This document shows positions 34,675 to 43,024 of a stretch of DNA of 64,000 nt, piece by piece. Source of the stretch: JBFWNG01 sp050251195 (GTDB lineage: Bacteria > Bdellovibrionota_B > Oligoflexia > Oligoflexales > Oligoflexaceae); NCBI GenBank assembly GCA_050251195.1, contig JBFWNG010000002.1:496001-560000 (forward strand). The letters are read 5' to 3'. The position numbers and the translations under genes were made by a program. Positions within the stretch are counted from its first letter, which is position 1; each line of letters begins with the position of its first letter. Below the pieces are notes generated by a model. That model saw nothing but the letters and a program-made list of their open reading frames with translations, did not search any database and was not told the origin of the DNA.

Positions 34675-37337
34675 GAATAATAGACATACATGGTATTAGC
34701 GGTCCCAACGTTTTTCAGGACAAACCCGTTGTAGTAATGATGATAGATCTAGAGGATCTCTATGAAATCGAAAGCAAGGATTTACCCGGCTTCGTGGATA
34801 AACTATTGCTGGCTCTCCCGGGTCTTCACAAACATCGCTGTTCTCGGGGCTATGAGGGTGGTTTTGTAGAACGTCTTCACGAAGGTACCTATATAGGCCA
34901 CGTTATCGAACATGTCGCACTTGAATTGTCGGATCCAGTTGGGTTGCCCGCCTATTTTGGCAAGACAGTTTTTTCCGGCACGGAAGGCATATACAGAATA
35001 GCTATTGAGAGCCACGTGGAGGCCGTGTCGCGAAAACTCTTGGAGGCGGCCGTCGATGTTGTCGATGCAATTTGTAACAAGCGAGAGTTTGATATTGATT
35101 CGAAGATCTCGTTCATTCGTTACTTGGCTGAAAACTACAATGTTGGTCCAAGCACACAGGCAATTATCGATGCTGCGGAGAAAAACAATGTTCCTTGGCG
35201 ACGCATAGGCGATAGCTGTCTTTTGCAGCTTGGGTACGGAAAATATCGCACGTATGTTCGCGGTACGGAAAGTTGGAACACGAGATCTGTAGCCGTTGAT
35301 ATTGTGGCGGACAAAAATATAACCAACGATCTTTTAACCCAGTCGTTCCTTCCATCGCCGCGTGGAATCGTCGTAGAAGAAGCGACAGAACTTGAAGACG
35401 CCATCCAAGATCTCAGGCTGCCTGTCGTGGTCAAACCGATCGACGGCAACCATGGCAAAGGGGTCACGCTCGACGTACGCGATCTTAATTCCGCTATCAA
35501 AGCTTTCGGCAAAGCGCAAAAGGTGGCCAAAAAGGTCCTCATAGAAGAAATGCTCTCTGGAAGAGAATATAGGGTGATAATCGTTGACGGAAAGTTTGTC
35601 GCTGCCAGCGAAAAGTTCCCAGCGCGCGTGGTTGGCGACGGAATTCATACGATCTCTGGTTTGGTCGCGTTGGAGAATTCCTCCCCCCAAAGGGGAGATA
35701 ATCACGGCAAACCGCTGACAAAGATAAAGCTCGATCAGGATGCTTTGGAGCATCTGGCGATCCAAGGTGTTGATCCGTCATTCATTCCCGATAAGGGGAA
35801 GGTGATAAATTTGGCCCGGGTTTCCAATCTTTCGGTCGGAGGAACAAGCCGCGACGTAACGGATTTTGTGCATCCTTCGGTCAAAAAGATTTGTGAAAGA
35901 GCGGCGGAGATCGTAGGTCTAGACGTCTGCGGTGTCGACCTCGTAGCCGACGACATTTCTCGAGGGTTCAACGGGAGTCATAATGGAATCATTGAGCTCA
36001 ATGCCGCGCCCGGAATTCGAATGCATCACCATCCTTCTGAGGGTAAGAGCCGAGACGTTGCTTCGGCGATTATTGATATGCTCTATCCCAACAACGCAAA
36101 CGGTCGCGTACCTATAATAGCGATCACTGGAACAAACGGTAAGACCACCACGGCGCAGATGATTGCGCACGTCCTTCGACAAAGAGAAATGACTGTGGGC
36201 TTGGCGGCAACCGGGGGCATATGGATTGGGCACGAAATCATAACGCAAGGCGATACGACGGGACCACGCTCCGCTCGTACGATTCTCGCGGACCCGAAAG
36301 TTGACGTTGCGGTCCTCGAGACGGCTCGGGGCGGCATTGTGCGCTACGGATTGGGTTTCGATTGGTGCGACATAGGCATCATTACCAATATCAGAAGCGA
36401 TCACATAGGTCAGGACGGGATCATGTCGATAGACGATCTTGTCCACGTTAAAGCATTGGTAGCTGAGCGCGTGAAACCATTCGGAACACTCATCGTAAAT
36501 GGCACCGATCCTCGCTTGATCAGGCTGACTCGCGAAACGCATATTCGGCGCGATAACAAGAAGGTCGTTTACTTTTCGTCTGACTCGGACAGCGATATTA
36601 TGCGCCGACACATAGCGGCCGGAGGCACCGGTTACTTTGTGCGTCGCGGTTGGGTTGTTGAAGCTGATAGCGCAGCTGAGAAAATAATTGTTCCTATCGC
36701 CTCCTTGCCTATAACGCTTGGCGGGCATGCTACATTTCAAGTGGAGAATGTTATTGCAGCGATCGCTGCCTGCAGAGAACTCAATCTCAGTCGCTCCGAT
36801 ATAGGAGCGGCCCTTCGCAGCTTTCGACCCGAGGAGCAAAACCCTGGGCGAATGGCGATTTATTCGGTCCAGGGGGGATACGTCGTTGTTGACTATGGAC
36901 ATAACGCGGCGGCGTTCCAGGCGGTTGGAGCGATAATCAAGAAGTGGAGTTCGAGAACGACGGCCATCATTGGAGTGCCGGGCGATCGCGGAGATCCCGT
37001 GATCGAAATGGCTGGGCAAGAAGCGGCAAGAGGCTTTGATCGGTTGATTATTAAAGAAGATCGGGATCTTCGAGGTCGTGCCCGCGGAGAAGTGGCCTCA
37101 CTCCTTGAACGCGGCGCAAGATTAATTGACTCGGACAAGGACTGCCGTACTGTTCATGACGAGGCTGAGGCCCTGGAAGTGGCAATTGACGAAATGGTGG
37201 AAGGGGAAACGGTCGTCGTTTTTTATGAAGACCTTCGATCGGTTGAGGAGATCATTCATAAACATGGCGGAATAATAAAAAACCTGCAATTCGTGGTTGC
37301 CGGATGGCAACCCAGAAGCGAAGAGCACTCTGCATAA
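34671..37337 (+). CDS. cphA: Cyanophycin synthetase (CphA1 type)
   Basis: Makes multi-L-arginyl-poly-L-aspartate, an insoluble nitrogen, carbon and energy reserve, from Asp, Arg and ATP. The 888-residue protein has the three expected parts: an N-terminal domain (GPNVF, LEDL, then YEGGFVERLHEGTYIGHVIEH), an ATP-grasp domain (about 220-480; VVKPIDGNHGKGVTL, ELNAAPGIRMHHHP) that adds Asp, and a Mur-ligase-like domain (about 485-870; ITGTNGKTTTAQMI at 484, ETARGGIVRYGLGF) that adds Arg. Both catalytic halves look intact. Cyanophycin operons are common in cyanobacteria but scattered elsewhere. Confidence 0.97.
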   Translation: MRIIDIHGISGPNVFQDKPVVVMMIDLEDLYEIESKDLPGFVDKLLLALPGLHKHRCSRGYEGGFVERLHEGTYIGHVIEHVALELSDPVGLPAYFGKTVFSGTEGIYRIAIESHVEAVSRKLLEAAVDVVDAICNKREFDIDSKISFIRYLAENYNVGPSTQAIIDAAEKNNVPWRRIGDSCLLQLGYGKYRTYVRGTESWNTRSVAVDIVADKNITNDLLTQSFLPSPRGIVVEEATELEDAIQDLRLPVVVKPIDGNHGKGVTLDVRDLNSAIKAFGKAQKVAKKVLIEEMLSGREYRVIIVDGKFVAASEKFPARVVGDGIHTISGLVALENSSPQRGDNHGKPLTKIKLDQDALEHLAIQGVDPSFIPDKGKVINLARVSNLSVGGTSRDVTDFVHPSVKKICERAAEIVGLDVCGVDLVADDISRGFNGSHNGIIELNAAPGIRMHHHPSEGKSRDVASAIIDMLYPNNANGRVPIIAITGTNGKTTTAQMIAHVLRQREMTVGLAATGGIWIGHEIITQGDTTGPRSARTILADPKVDVAVLETARGGIVRYGLGFDWCDIGIITNIRSDHIGQDGIMSIDDLVHVKALVAERVKPFGTLIVNGTDPRLIRLTRETHIRRDNKKVVYFSSDSDSDIMRRHIAAGGTGYFVRRGWVVEADSAAEKIIVPIASLPITLGGHATFQVENVIAAIAACRELNLSRSDIGAALRSFRPEEQNPGRMAIYSVQGGYVVVDYGHNAAAFQAVGAIIKKWSSRTTAIIGVPGDRGDPVIEMAGQEAARGFDRLIIKEDRDLRGRARGEVASLLERGARLIDSDKDCRTVHDEAEALEVAIDEMVEGETVVVFYEDLRSVEEIIHKHGGIIKNLQFVVAGWQPRSEEHSA

Positions 37338-37352
37338 TCCTATCTCGTTCGG

Positions 37353-37859
37353 TCAGCGTCTCTTCGGTCGAAGCCAGGTTGAGTTTGTAAACGACGACTC
37401 TCGAGCACGCTTCAATCCTCGGGCTAGGAAGACCAGGAGATAAGGCGTAACAGCTTTGGTAATTTCACGAAAGAGAAAGGGCTGTACGGCCGGCGTGACC
37501 GGAACCCTGACAAAATTTTGGTATGATGCTCGCGCAACGCGCCGAAGGTGTCGGGAGCGAGAACCAGATTTGAGCAATACCAGGGATGTAACGAGGCCGC
37601 CGGCAAGCGCCAAAGCGCACGCAGCTACAGGTTTGCGAGTCGCATAATCTTCGACCTTGTCTCGTCCCTCGTGCATTCGCTCGAAGGGATACTTGATCTT
37701 GTCGATGGTCTCCCGAACCGGAGAGGTAACCAGGTCTTTCAGCTCTTCGCTATGCACGCGCAAGTTGCTCGTCGCCGCTCTAAAACGATTGATCGCGATG
37801 ACCAGGTTGTCTTGAGTTTCTTGCTCGAGTTTTTCTAGCGATTTATCATCTTCGTTCAT
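37353..37859 (-). CDS. Small membrane protein of the YqjD/YqjE-type operon
   Basis: 168 residues. A charged helical N-terminus (about 1-75) is followed by one hydrophobic segment (ACALALAGGLVTSLVLLKSG, about 83-102) and a basic C-terminus that may include a re-entrant helix. No family recognised. The start overlaps the YqjE-like gene by 14 bases, so this is the third gene of the envelope-stress operon, in the place YqjK holds in enterobacteria. Confidence 0.72.
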   Translation of the reverse strand: MNEDDKSLEKLEQETQDNLVIAINRFRAATSNLRVHSEELKDLVTSPVRETIDKIKYPFERMHEGRDKVEDYATRKPVAACALALAGGLVTSLVLLKSGSRSRHLRRVARASYQNFVRVPVTPAVQPFLFREITKAVTPYLLVFLARGLKRARESSFTNSTWLRPKRR

Positions 37860-38235
37860 GCTGTAAGTCCTCGTCGGTTGCTATGTCGAGCTTTGAGCGA
37901 ACAAGCGATCGTATTTTCCAGCTAGCGGCAAAAACAACGCCAAACCCCAAGACAAACAGCACCGCAGCAATTCCAAATTTTAGACCAGGACTCTCAGCTG
38001 ACGTCTCGGGACCCATAATAAGCATCTCAACCCCTTGAAGGGTATAAACGAGTCCCGTGACGAAAACTGCCAAGAGCAAGAACATAAAGGAAAGGTAGAT
38101 CACGGATTTTGAAAGCGCCGAACCTGCACAAATTTTTGCTCTTTTGACTCCGAGCCTCAGAACGTCGGAGCCATTCTGATAAGCTTCGTAGAAATCTCTC
38201 TTCATGTCCAAGATTAAGCGCTCTACGTTCTCCAC
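37846..38235 (-). CDS. YqjE-like phage-holin-superfamily membrane protein
   Basis: 129 residues with two membrane segments (about 45-67 and 85-107: VIYLSFMFLLLAVFVTGLVY and FGIAAVLFVLGFGVVFAAS), separated by a short loop, and a cytoplasmic amphipathic N-terminus. This is the pattern of the Phage_holin_3_6/YqjE family. It sits between the DUF883 gene and a small membrane protein gene. The family is induced in stationary phase or osmotic stress; its function is unknown. Confidence 0.8.
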   Translation of the reverse strand: MENVERLILDMKRDFYEAYQNGSDVLRLGVKRAKICAGSALSKSVIYLSFMFLLLAVFVTGLVYTLQGVEMLIMGPETSAESPGLKFGIAAVLFVLGFGVVFAASWKIRSLVRSKLDIATDEDLQHERR

Positions 38236-38256
38236 GCTAGCTTCTCCTTCTTTCCG

Positions 38257-38565
38257 TTAGTCTCTTGCCGGTCTGAATATAAGTCCTAAAAGTATCCCCA
38301 CGCCTGCACTAATAAGAATCGCCTTCATAGGATTTTCTCGAATGGTGCGTTCTGCGGCAGGATAGATTTCGTCCTGAGTTTGGTTCTTTACTCCCCGAAA
38401 CCAGCCTCGTGCGTCATCTAGTCTTTGTTGAACCCGAGAAGTCGCGGATCTCGCTCTGGACGAAACGTCTTCAGCGATATCTGAAGCCTTTTCGGCCAGG
38501 TTTCCGTCGGGGATATTTACACTTCTTGCGCTAGAACTAAGATCTTTGTTTGATACGGTTGCCAT
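38257..38565 (-). CDS. DUF883/YqjD-ElaB-like membrane-anchored stress protein
   Basis: 102 residues: a long amphipathic helix (about 1-75) and the C-terminal anchor ENPMKAILISAGVGILLGLI followed by RPARD, the diagnostic DUF883 ending. YqjD and ElaB of E. coli bind ribosomes at the inner membrane in stationary phase. First gene of a three-gene operon with a near-perfect sigma-54 promoter 45 bases upstream. Confidence 0.9.
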   Translation of the reverse strand: MATVSNKDLSSSARSVNIPDGNLAEKASDIAEDVSSRARSATSRVQQRLDDARGWFRGVKNQTQDEIYPAAERTIRENPMKAILISAGVGILLGLIFRPARD

Positions 38566-38609
38566 AGTTTTTCTCCAAGGTGAGCGATATAAGTCACGCA
38601 GTCGAGAAG

Positions 38610-38625
38610 TGCAACATACATGCCA
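38610..38625 (-). promoter_or_regulatory. sigma-54 (-24/-12) promoter for the DUF883 operon
   Basis: Minus strand reads TGGCATGTATGTTGCA, one base from the full TGGCACG-N4-TTGCA consensus, with exact spacing. Predicted leader about 33 bases. Confidence 0.75.
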
Positions 38626-38730
38626 GCTTAACAGGTGGTCTTAACAATGAGGTTTTGTATGTCGCAGGGTTCAAGACCTGTAGGAACAGCTCTACGCTTT
38701 TTGCAGCAATTTTATACAGTGCGGCCGCTG

Positions 38731-38746
38731 TGGCGCCAATTTTGCG
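38731..38746 (+). promoter_or_regulatory. sigma-54 (-24/-12) promoter candidate for the H1-like gene
   Basis: TGGCGCCAATTTTGCG: TGGC and TTGC with exact spacing, 48 bases before the ATG at 38795. It is divergent from the promoter at 38610, so one intergenic region may serve both. Confidence 0.58.
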
Positions 38747-38794
38747 GAATAACATTTGCATCTTGATACTCGAATATAGCGAAAAGGGGGAATT

Positions 38795-39076
38795 ATGGCG
38801 CGGTATGGAAAGAAAGCGCAAAAGACCGTTGGGGAAGCAATGCATAAATACAAACGGGGCAAGCTCGGAAGCGGCAAGAAAAAGACCAAAGTAAAAAGTC
38901 GCAAACAAGCGATCGCTATCGGGCTTTCCGAAGCAAGAGAAAAAGGGGCGAAGGTCCCTCCGCCAAAAAAGAAGAAAACGAAAACCGGAACTAAGAGTAA
39001 GAAAAAAGCAACGGCAGCTTCAAAGCGAAAAACGAGGAAGACTCGGAAAAAATCGAGGGCGAGATCTCGTTCCTGA
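38795..39076 (+). CDS. DUF6496-type protein with histone-H1-like basic tail
   Basis: 93 residues. The N-terminal half (MARYGKKAQKTVGEAMHKYK, then RKQAIAIGLSEAREKG) matches the DUF6496 pattern. The C-terminal half is almost only Lys, Arg, Thr, Ser, Ala and Pro, like bacterial H1-type DNA-binding tails. A role in nucleoid compaction during stress is a reasonable inference. GGGG before the ATG serves as ribosome site. The low-complexity tail makes precise family searching hard. Confidence 0.85.
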   Translation: MARYGKKAQKTVGEAMHKYKRGKLGSGKKKTKVKSRKQAIAIGLSEAREKGAKVPPPKKKKTKTGTKSKKKATAASKRKTRKTRKKSRARSRS

Positions 39077-39136
39077 GGGATGACAATCCCGGATCATTGT
39101 AGGCGATTGATGAGTCATTAAAGAAACTTACGGTGG

Positions 39137-39175
39137 TGGTTTCGGTCCTGACATTTCATCAGGAAACCGAAACCA
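39137..39175. terminator. Long hairpin between convergent genes
   Basis: TGGTTTCGGT-CCTGA / TCAGG-AA-ACCGAAACCA: 15 base pairs with a 2-base bulge and a 7-base loop. It lies between the H1-like and GNAT genes, which converge. No clean U-tract on either strand, so termination is probable but not proven. Confidence 0.5.
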
Positions 39176-39188
39176 TCAGTGACCGACC

Positions 39189-40007
39189 CTAAATTTTCAA
39201 ATCCCAAACTTGCATCGAGCGATAGACTTTGCAGCCGTGTTGCTCAAACAATCGAATCATCGCGATATTGGAAGCGTCAGTGCCACCGTGGTAAAGGGTT
39301 CCTCCCTGAGCCTTCATCATAGCGAAACCATGGCGATGAACCCACTTACTGATTCCCTGGCCGCGAAATTGTGGTACCACGCCAATATAAGTAATTCGCG
39401 ACCACCCCGTGCAGGGGTTTACTTGAGCGACTACAATGGCGCACGGAACGTTGTTCATCGAGCCGATTTGCACGCAGTCGGGACCCGATGTGAGATTGTT
39501 CTCATTGAGAACACATCGAAGGAACTCTTGGGCATTATCCACTTCGGTTTTTGCGGGATCGCCCGTAGACGCCTGATCCAGAACCGCTCCGGCATATCGA
39601 AGGCTTTCTTCAGAAAGATCGGGCAAACTTTTCCAGGAAATGGGGCTATTGGAATCAAGCGCTAAGCTGCTAATGTCGGCACGAAATTCTATACGCCTTG
39701 TAACAAAAACGAAGCCATTTTCTCTCATAGCCGTTTCTTGTTCGACTTGATGTTTGCTTTCGTCGAGGCGGAAGCCTATCCTAGCACCTTGTCGGCGCTT
39801 GGCATTGGCAATACCGGCTTGAAGCAAGAGGCGCAGAGTGCCGACATAGTCTGCGGAACTTTCGATCTTGAGATTTGCGAAACCGTACGACGCATCGTGA
39901 AACTTTAGTAGGCAAATTTCACCGTCGACGCCTCCTTGAGGATTTCTCACAGTAAAGATAACTTCTTTGTCATCGCCTTTTTCTGAAACTTGGACACATG
40001 GGTTCAT
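39189..40007 (-). CDS. GNAT-family N-acetyltransferase
   Basis: 272 residues, about twice one GNAT domain. The C-terminal half is a clear GNAT fold (IGVVPQFRGQGISKWVHRHG, then NIAMIRLFEQHGCKVYRSM). The N-terminal half is probably a second, degenerate GNAT domain. AAGGAG precedes the ATG at 40007, which is why the upstream Met is rejected. Substrate unknown. Confidence 0.85.
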   Translation of the reverse strand: MNPCVQVSEKGDDKEVIFTVRNPQGGVDGEICLLKFHDASYGFANLKIESSADYVGTLRLLLQAGIANAKRRQGARIGFRLDESKHQVEQETAMRENGFVFVTRRIEFRADISSLALDSNSPISWKSLPDLSEESLRYAGAVLDQASTGDPAKTEVDNAQEFLRCVLNENNLTSGPDCVQIGSMNNVPCAIVVAQVNPCTGWSRITYIGVVPQFRGQGISKWVHRHGFAMMKAQGGTLYHGGTDASNIAMIRLFEQHGCKVYRSMQVWDLKI

Positions 40008-40071
40008 AAGACTCCTTAAAGTCAAACAGAGCGTTGTTGTAACAATGTGTCAGGCTGGTTTTTGCGGACGT

Positions 40072-40143
40072 TTATTTAACGAAGGAGTTCGTAGAAGTCA
40101 ACAAAGCAGGCCCTGACGCTTTTGAGTTTGTCGAAGTTTTCAT
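40072..40143 (-). CDS. Possible 23-residue small ORF
   Basis: ATG at 40143 is preceded by GGAGGACCCT on the minus strand, a strong ribosome site at usual spacing. The peptide MKTSTNSKASGPALLTSTNS (plus FVK) is Ser/Thr-rich and ends at TAA. It is between the VOC and GNAT genes on the same strand. It could be a leader peptide or chance. Confidence 0.35.
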   Translation of the reverse strand: MKTSTNSKASGPALLTSTNSFVK

Positions 40144-40242
40144 AGGGTCCTCCTTTGTTTGTGGTGAGTGGGGAGAGAAGATAACATATTTGCTTCTTAG
40201 GGCGCAAGAGGCCTTAAGACTACAGATCCATCGCGCGTCGCT

Positions 40243-40620
40243 CTAACTGGAAAAAGCCAAGACATGCCCGTCGGAATCCAGAACATATCCCGCTCGCTCG
40301 CCCCAATCTCTCTCAAGAATAGGACTCAGCACTTTGGCGCCGAGGTTAACGGCGCGCGCGAACATAGATTCTGGGTCTTCGGACCTAAAATATATTTCTG
40401 CTCTTGGAATTCCGTTACCGTCGGCTGGATTGGGGAGTGTTTCCCCCAGAAGGCTTTTGATTCCACCTTCCGGCATAATACCCAGGATGTGACCTTCCGT
40501 TAGGCGGAATTCGGTCATTCCTGGAACATTGAGAGAAGGTGGAAAAGCGAGAAGAGCGGTGTAGAAATCCGTGCTTCTCGCCTGATCCGCTACATACAAA
40601 ATTGTATGGACGGAGAACAT
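40243..40620 (-). CDS. VOC (glyoxalase/bleomycin-resistance-like) protein
   Basis: 125 residues with the paired beta-alpha-beta-beta-beta modules of the vicinal-oxygen-chelate superfamily: FSVHTILYVADQARSTDFYT at the start, then AEIYFRSEDPESMFARAVN and RDWGERAGYVLDSDGHVLAF at the end. Metal ligands are probably His5 plus residues in the second half. The start codon overlaps the end of the RRM gene region by position (1-base gap), so they are co-transcribed. Substrate unknown. Confidence 0.88.
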   Translation of the reverse strand: MFSVHTILYVADQARSTDFYTALLAFPPSLNVPGMTEFRLTEGHILGIMPEGGIKSLLGETLPNPADGNGIPRAEIYFRSEDPESMFARAVNLGAKVLSPILERDWGERAGYVLDSDGHVLAFSS

Positions 40621-40621
40621 T

Positions 40622-40927
40622 TTACCATCTGTTGGTACGTGGGCCTCTGCTCATGTCGTTACCACCGCCTGGGCGTCTTTCGCGCTCTTGAGCTTCGTTA
40701 ACGGTGATCGTACGACCGTCGAGGTTGTAGCCGTGGAATTTAGAGATCGCTTCAGTTGCTTCTTGCTCAGAAGACATTTCAACGAATCCAAATCCTTTGC
40801 TTTGGCCAGTCGCTCTGTCGGTAATGATTTTCAAAGACTCGATAGAGCCAACTTGCTCGAAGAGACCTGAAAGAGTGTCTTCGGTTGTTTTGTAAGCTAA
40901 TCCACCGACGTAAAGTTTCTTTGCCAT
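40622..40927 (-). CDS. Single-RRM RNA-binding protein
   Basis: 101 residues. RRM domain over about 1-80 with RNP2 LYVGGL and RNP1 KGFGFVEM; both aromatic residues needed for RNA stacking are present. A Gly/Arg-rich tail follows (RERRPGGGNDMSRGPRTNRW). This is the cyanobacterial/deltaproteobacterial Rbp type, often cold- or stress-induced. The upstream leader is long and contains a hairpin. Confidence 0.95.
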   Translation of the reverse strand: MAKKLYVGGLAYKTTEDTLSGLFEQVGSIESLKIITDRATGQSKGFGFVEMSSEQEATEAISKFHGYNLDGRTITVNEAQERERRPGGGNDMSRGPRTNRW

Positions 40928-40966
40928 GTTTAAATCCTTTCTATAAACAAAATTTCACAAAGATCA

Positions 40967-40984
40967 CGAGGTCTCATGACCTCG
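40967..40984 (-). promoter_or_regulatory. Hairpin in the leader of the RRM gene
   Basis: CGAGGTC-TCAT-GACCTCG: 7-bp perfect stem, 40 bases upstream of the RRM start codon. Could be an RNA structure bound by the RRM protein itself, or a DNA operator. Confidence 0.4.
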
Positions 40985-41273
40985 ATAGCGTATTTTTTTA
41001 TTGAAGAGAAGATCGTAAGAACCGTTAACCTCGAACGCCAAAGCGGAGAACGACAACGCAACTTGAAATGCCGCAGGAAAAGGAGTGATTGTTTGGTGAT
41101 TTCTTTTCAGGGGTTTTTGGTGCTTGCTTCATTTGTGTGGCCTCCTCGGATCCAGATCGGGCTCAACACATTTTCTTTAAAAAAGCGAGCTTCTCGACGT
41201 AAGCAAGATAGCCTATTCGTCGCCCGAAAGCAATGGGAATCGGTGGTGACAAAGAGCGTTCTTCGAACGGCGG
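40985..41273. other. Non-coding gap between RRM and GNAT-nitrilase genes
   Basis: Together with the RRM leader, about 345 bases without a supported gene. A plus-strand open frame here lacks a ribosome site and resembles no protein. One sigma-54-like motif (minus strand, 41058-41073) has spacing one base too long and is not called. Confidence 0.5.
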
Positions 41274-42824
41274 CTAAATTCTTTTATGCCAAACCACACT
41301 GTATAGGTCGTGCCTTCGATCTTTAAGGTTCTTGACGGTACCCTGGTGTCGAGCGTAGTTGAGGTCTTCAAGCCGTAAGTCGGCAAAGCTGACCATCTCC
41401 ACGTTCGGCGAGCTGTCCGCCGCGATGCCGTCCCGAGAAAAGCAAAAGTCACAGGGGGTTAGGATACAACTCTGGGCATACTGGATATCCATGTTATGCA
41501 CTTTGGGGAGGTTGCCGACGTTTCCCGCCATGGCGACAAAGACCTGGTTTTCCACAGCCCTTGCCTGGCAACAATAGCGTACCCGCATGTAGCTTTGGCG
41601 CTCGTCGGTGCAGAAGGGGACAAAGAGGATTTTTGCGCCCTGGTCGACAAGGCGCCTTGCAAGTTCTGGGAATTCGGCATCGTAACAGATGAGGACCCCT
41701 ATGGGGCCGCAGTCCGTATGAATAACGGATACCTTGTCGCCCCCCTCCATATTCCACCAAAACCTTTCGTTGGGAGTCGGATGGATCTTGGGTTGCGCGT
41801 GAATTGATCCGTCGCGCAAGTATATGTAGGCGACATTTTGAATTTGGTTGTCCACATGGGTTGGATGCGAGCCGGCGACGATGTTAACGTTATAACTGAC
41901 GGCAAGTTTTGTGAACAACGTGTCGAGCGCGTCCTTATGTTCGGCGAGTTTTGCTATCGCCAGATCCGCGGGCAATTGTTCGTTCTCAAGAGACAGGAGC
42001 TGGAGTGTGAACAGCTCCGGAAAGAGCACGAAATCCGATCTATAGTCAGCAACGACGTCAATAAAGTATTCGATAATTTGTTCAAACTCGACAAACGAAC
42101 TAATACCTCGCTGCATGTATTGAACCGTTGCCACGCGCACCATACTTTCTGAGAGCTTCTTGTACGGTCTTGAGTCGGGCGTTGCGGACTCTTCTGTTTC
42201 GGGGTTGCGCCAAATCATGTGGGCAGCATAGCCGAGCGAATCAGGATCGGGCGGATAGTAATTTTCCAACACTCCGATAATTTCAAAACCCTGACGGACT
42301 TGAAAATTGATGACTGGATCCTTGATCTTTTTTTCTTTGACTTGGTCCAAGTAATCCTGAGGCGACGCTAATTTTTTTTGATGCCGAGAATAGAGAGACA
42401 TGCGCCCGCCGAACACGATTCCTTTCAGACGCAAATAGCGACAAAGATCCTTACGTTTGCGATAAAATCTGTCCCCAATTCTCACGTTTCTGTAGGTGGG
42501 ATCAATGAAAATTTCCACCCCGTAGAGGTAGTCTCCGTCGGGGTCGTGCGTCGAACCGTAACCGCTGTTGGTCGCTTCCCGCCATGTATGCGGTTTCATG
42601 ACAACACTTTCGGGGAGAATAATGGAAGCGCAGTAGCCGATAATTTTGCCGTTATATTCGGCAACAAATTGTCCTTCCGGAAAGTTTTGGATCTGGGCGC
42701 CTAAAATCTCTGGACCGTAAGGCTGGCCTTGCCCATAAACTTTGGCGTACACTTCTTCAATACCGGCGACGTCTTCTTTTGTAGCTTCTCGAACAATAAG
42801 CGAAATTTTTTGTTTGTCCGCCAA
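41274..42824 (-). CDS. GNAT acetyltransferase / carbon-nitrogen hydrolase fusion
   Basis: 516 residues with two domains. The N-terminal GNAT domain (about 8-200) has VEIFIDPTYRNVRIGDRFYRKR for CoA binding. The C-terminal nitrilase-superfamily domain (about 230-500) has the catalytic triad: Glu in LFPELFTLQLL, Lys in QPKIHPTPNE, Cys in GVLICYDAEFPELARRL. The fusion is a known nitrilase branch whose substrate has not been defined. A linked acylation and amide hydrolysis is the simple inference. All catalytic residues are present. Confidence 0.94.
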   Translation of the reverse strand: MADKQKISLIVREATKEDVAGIEEVYAKVYGQGQPYGPEILGAQIQNFPEGQFVAEYNGKIIGYCASIILPESVVMKPHTWREATNSGYGSTHDPDGDYLYGVEIFIDPTYRNVRIGDRFYRKRKDLCRYLRLKGIVFGGRMSLYSRHQKKLASPQDYLDQVKEKKIKDPVINFQVRQGFEIIGVLENYYPPDPDSLGYAAHMIWRNPETEESATPDSRPYKKLSESMVRVATVQYMQRGISSFVEFEQIIEYFIDVVADYRSDFVLFPELFTLQLLSLENEQLPADLAIAKLAEHKDALDTLFTKLAVSYNVNIVAGSHPTHVDNQIQNVAYIYLRDGSIHAQPKIHPTPNERFWWNMEGGDKVSVIHTDCGPIGVLICYDAEFPELARRLVDQGAKILFVPFCTDERQSYMRVRYCCQARAVENQVFVAMAGNVGNLPKVHNMDIQYAQSCILTPCDFCFSRDGIAADSSPNVEMVSFADLRLEDLNYARHQGTVKNLKDRRHDLYSVVWHKRI

Positions 42825-42920
42825 AACCCCTCTGCTTTCTCATGCTGATGTGTCTTAGAATACTTTACCGGCTTGTCTTGGTATCGCAAGATTTATTTTC
42901 ATGGTGTCGAGAAAAGGGGC

Positions 42921-42987
42921 ATTCTTCCGCGTCTCCGCGCATTTCTGCGCTTCGCGATAAATTAATTCCAACGCGGAAGCGCTGAAG
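42921..42987. repeat. Interspersed GC-rich repeat, copy 1
   Basis: Contains CTTCCGCGTCT (42924-42934) and AACGCGGAAGCGC (42970-42982), which recur in the same order at 46148-46158 and 46252-46264. The two parts are inverted relative to each other, so a foldback is possible. Occupies the 200-base gap after the GNAT-nitrilase gene start. Confidence 0.6.
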
Positions 42988-43024
42988 GGCCAGGGTGAGG
43001 AATCGCCGCGTTGCCTTGCTTCGC

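Noticed and set aside
38594..38908. Minus-strand open frame antisense to the H1-like gene
   Set aside because: Hydrophobic shadow of the Lys-rich codons of the real gene; spans both sigma-54 promoters.
41058..41073. Sigma-54-like motif upstream of the RRM gene (minus strand CGGCATTTCAAGTTGC)
   Set aside because: GG to GC spacing is one base too long; sigma-54 tolerates almost no spacing change.
40976..41326. Plus-strand 116-codon open frame before the nitrilase gene
   Set aside because: No ribosome site, overlaps the end of a certain gene on the other strand, and no protein-like pattern.
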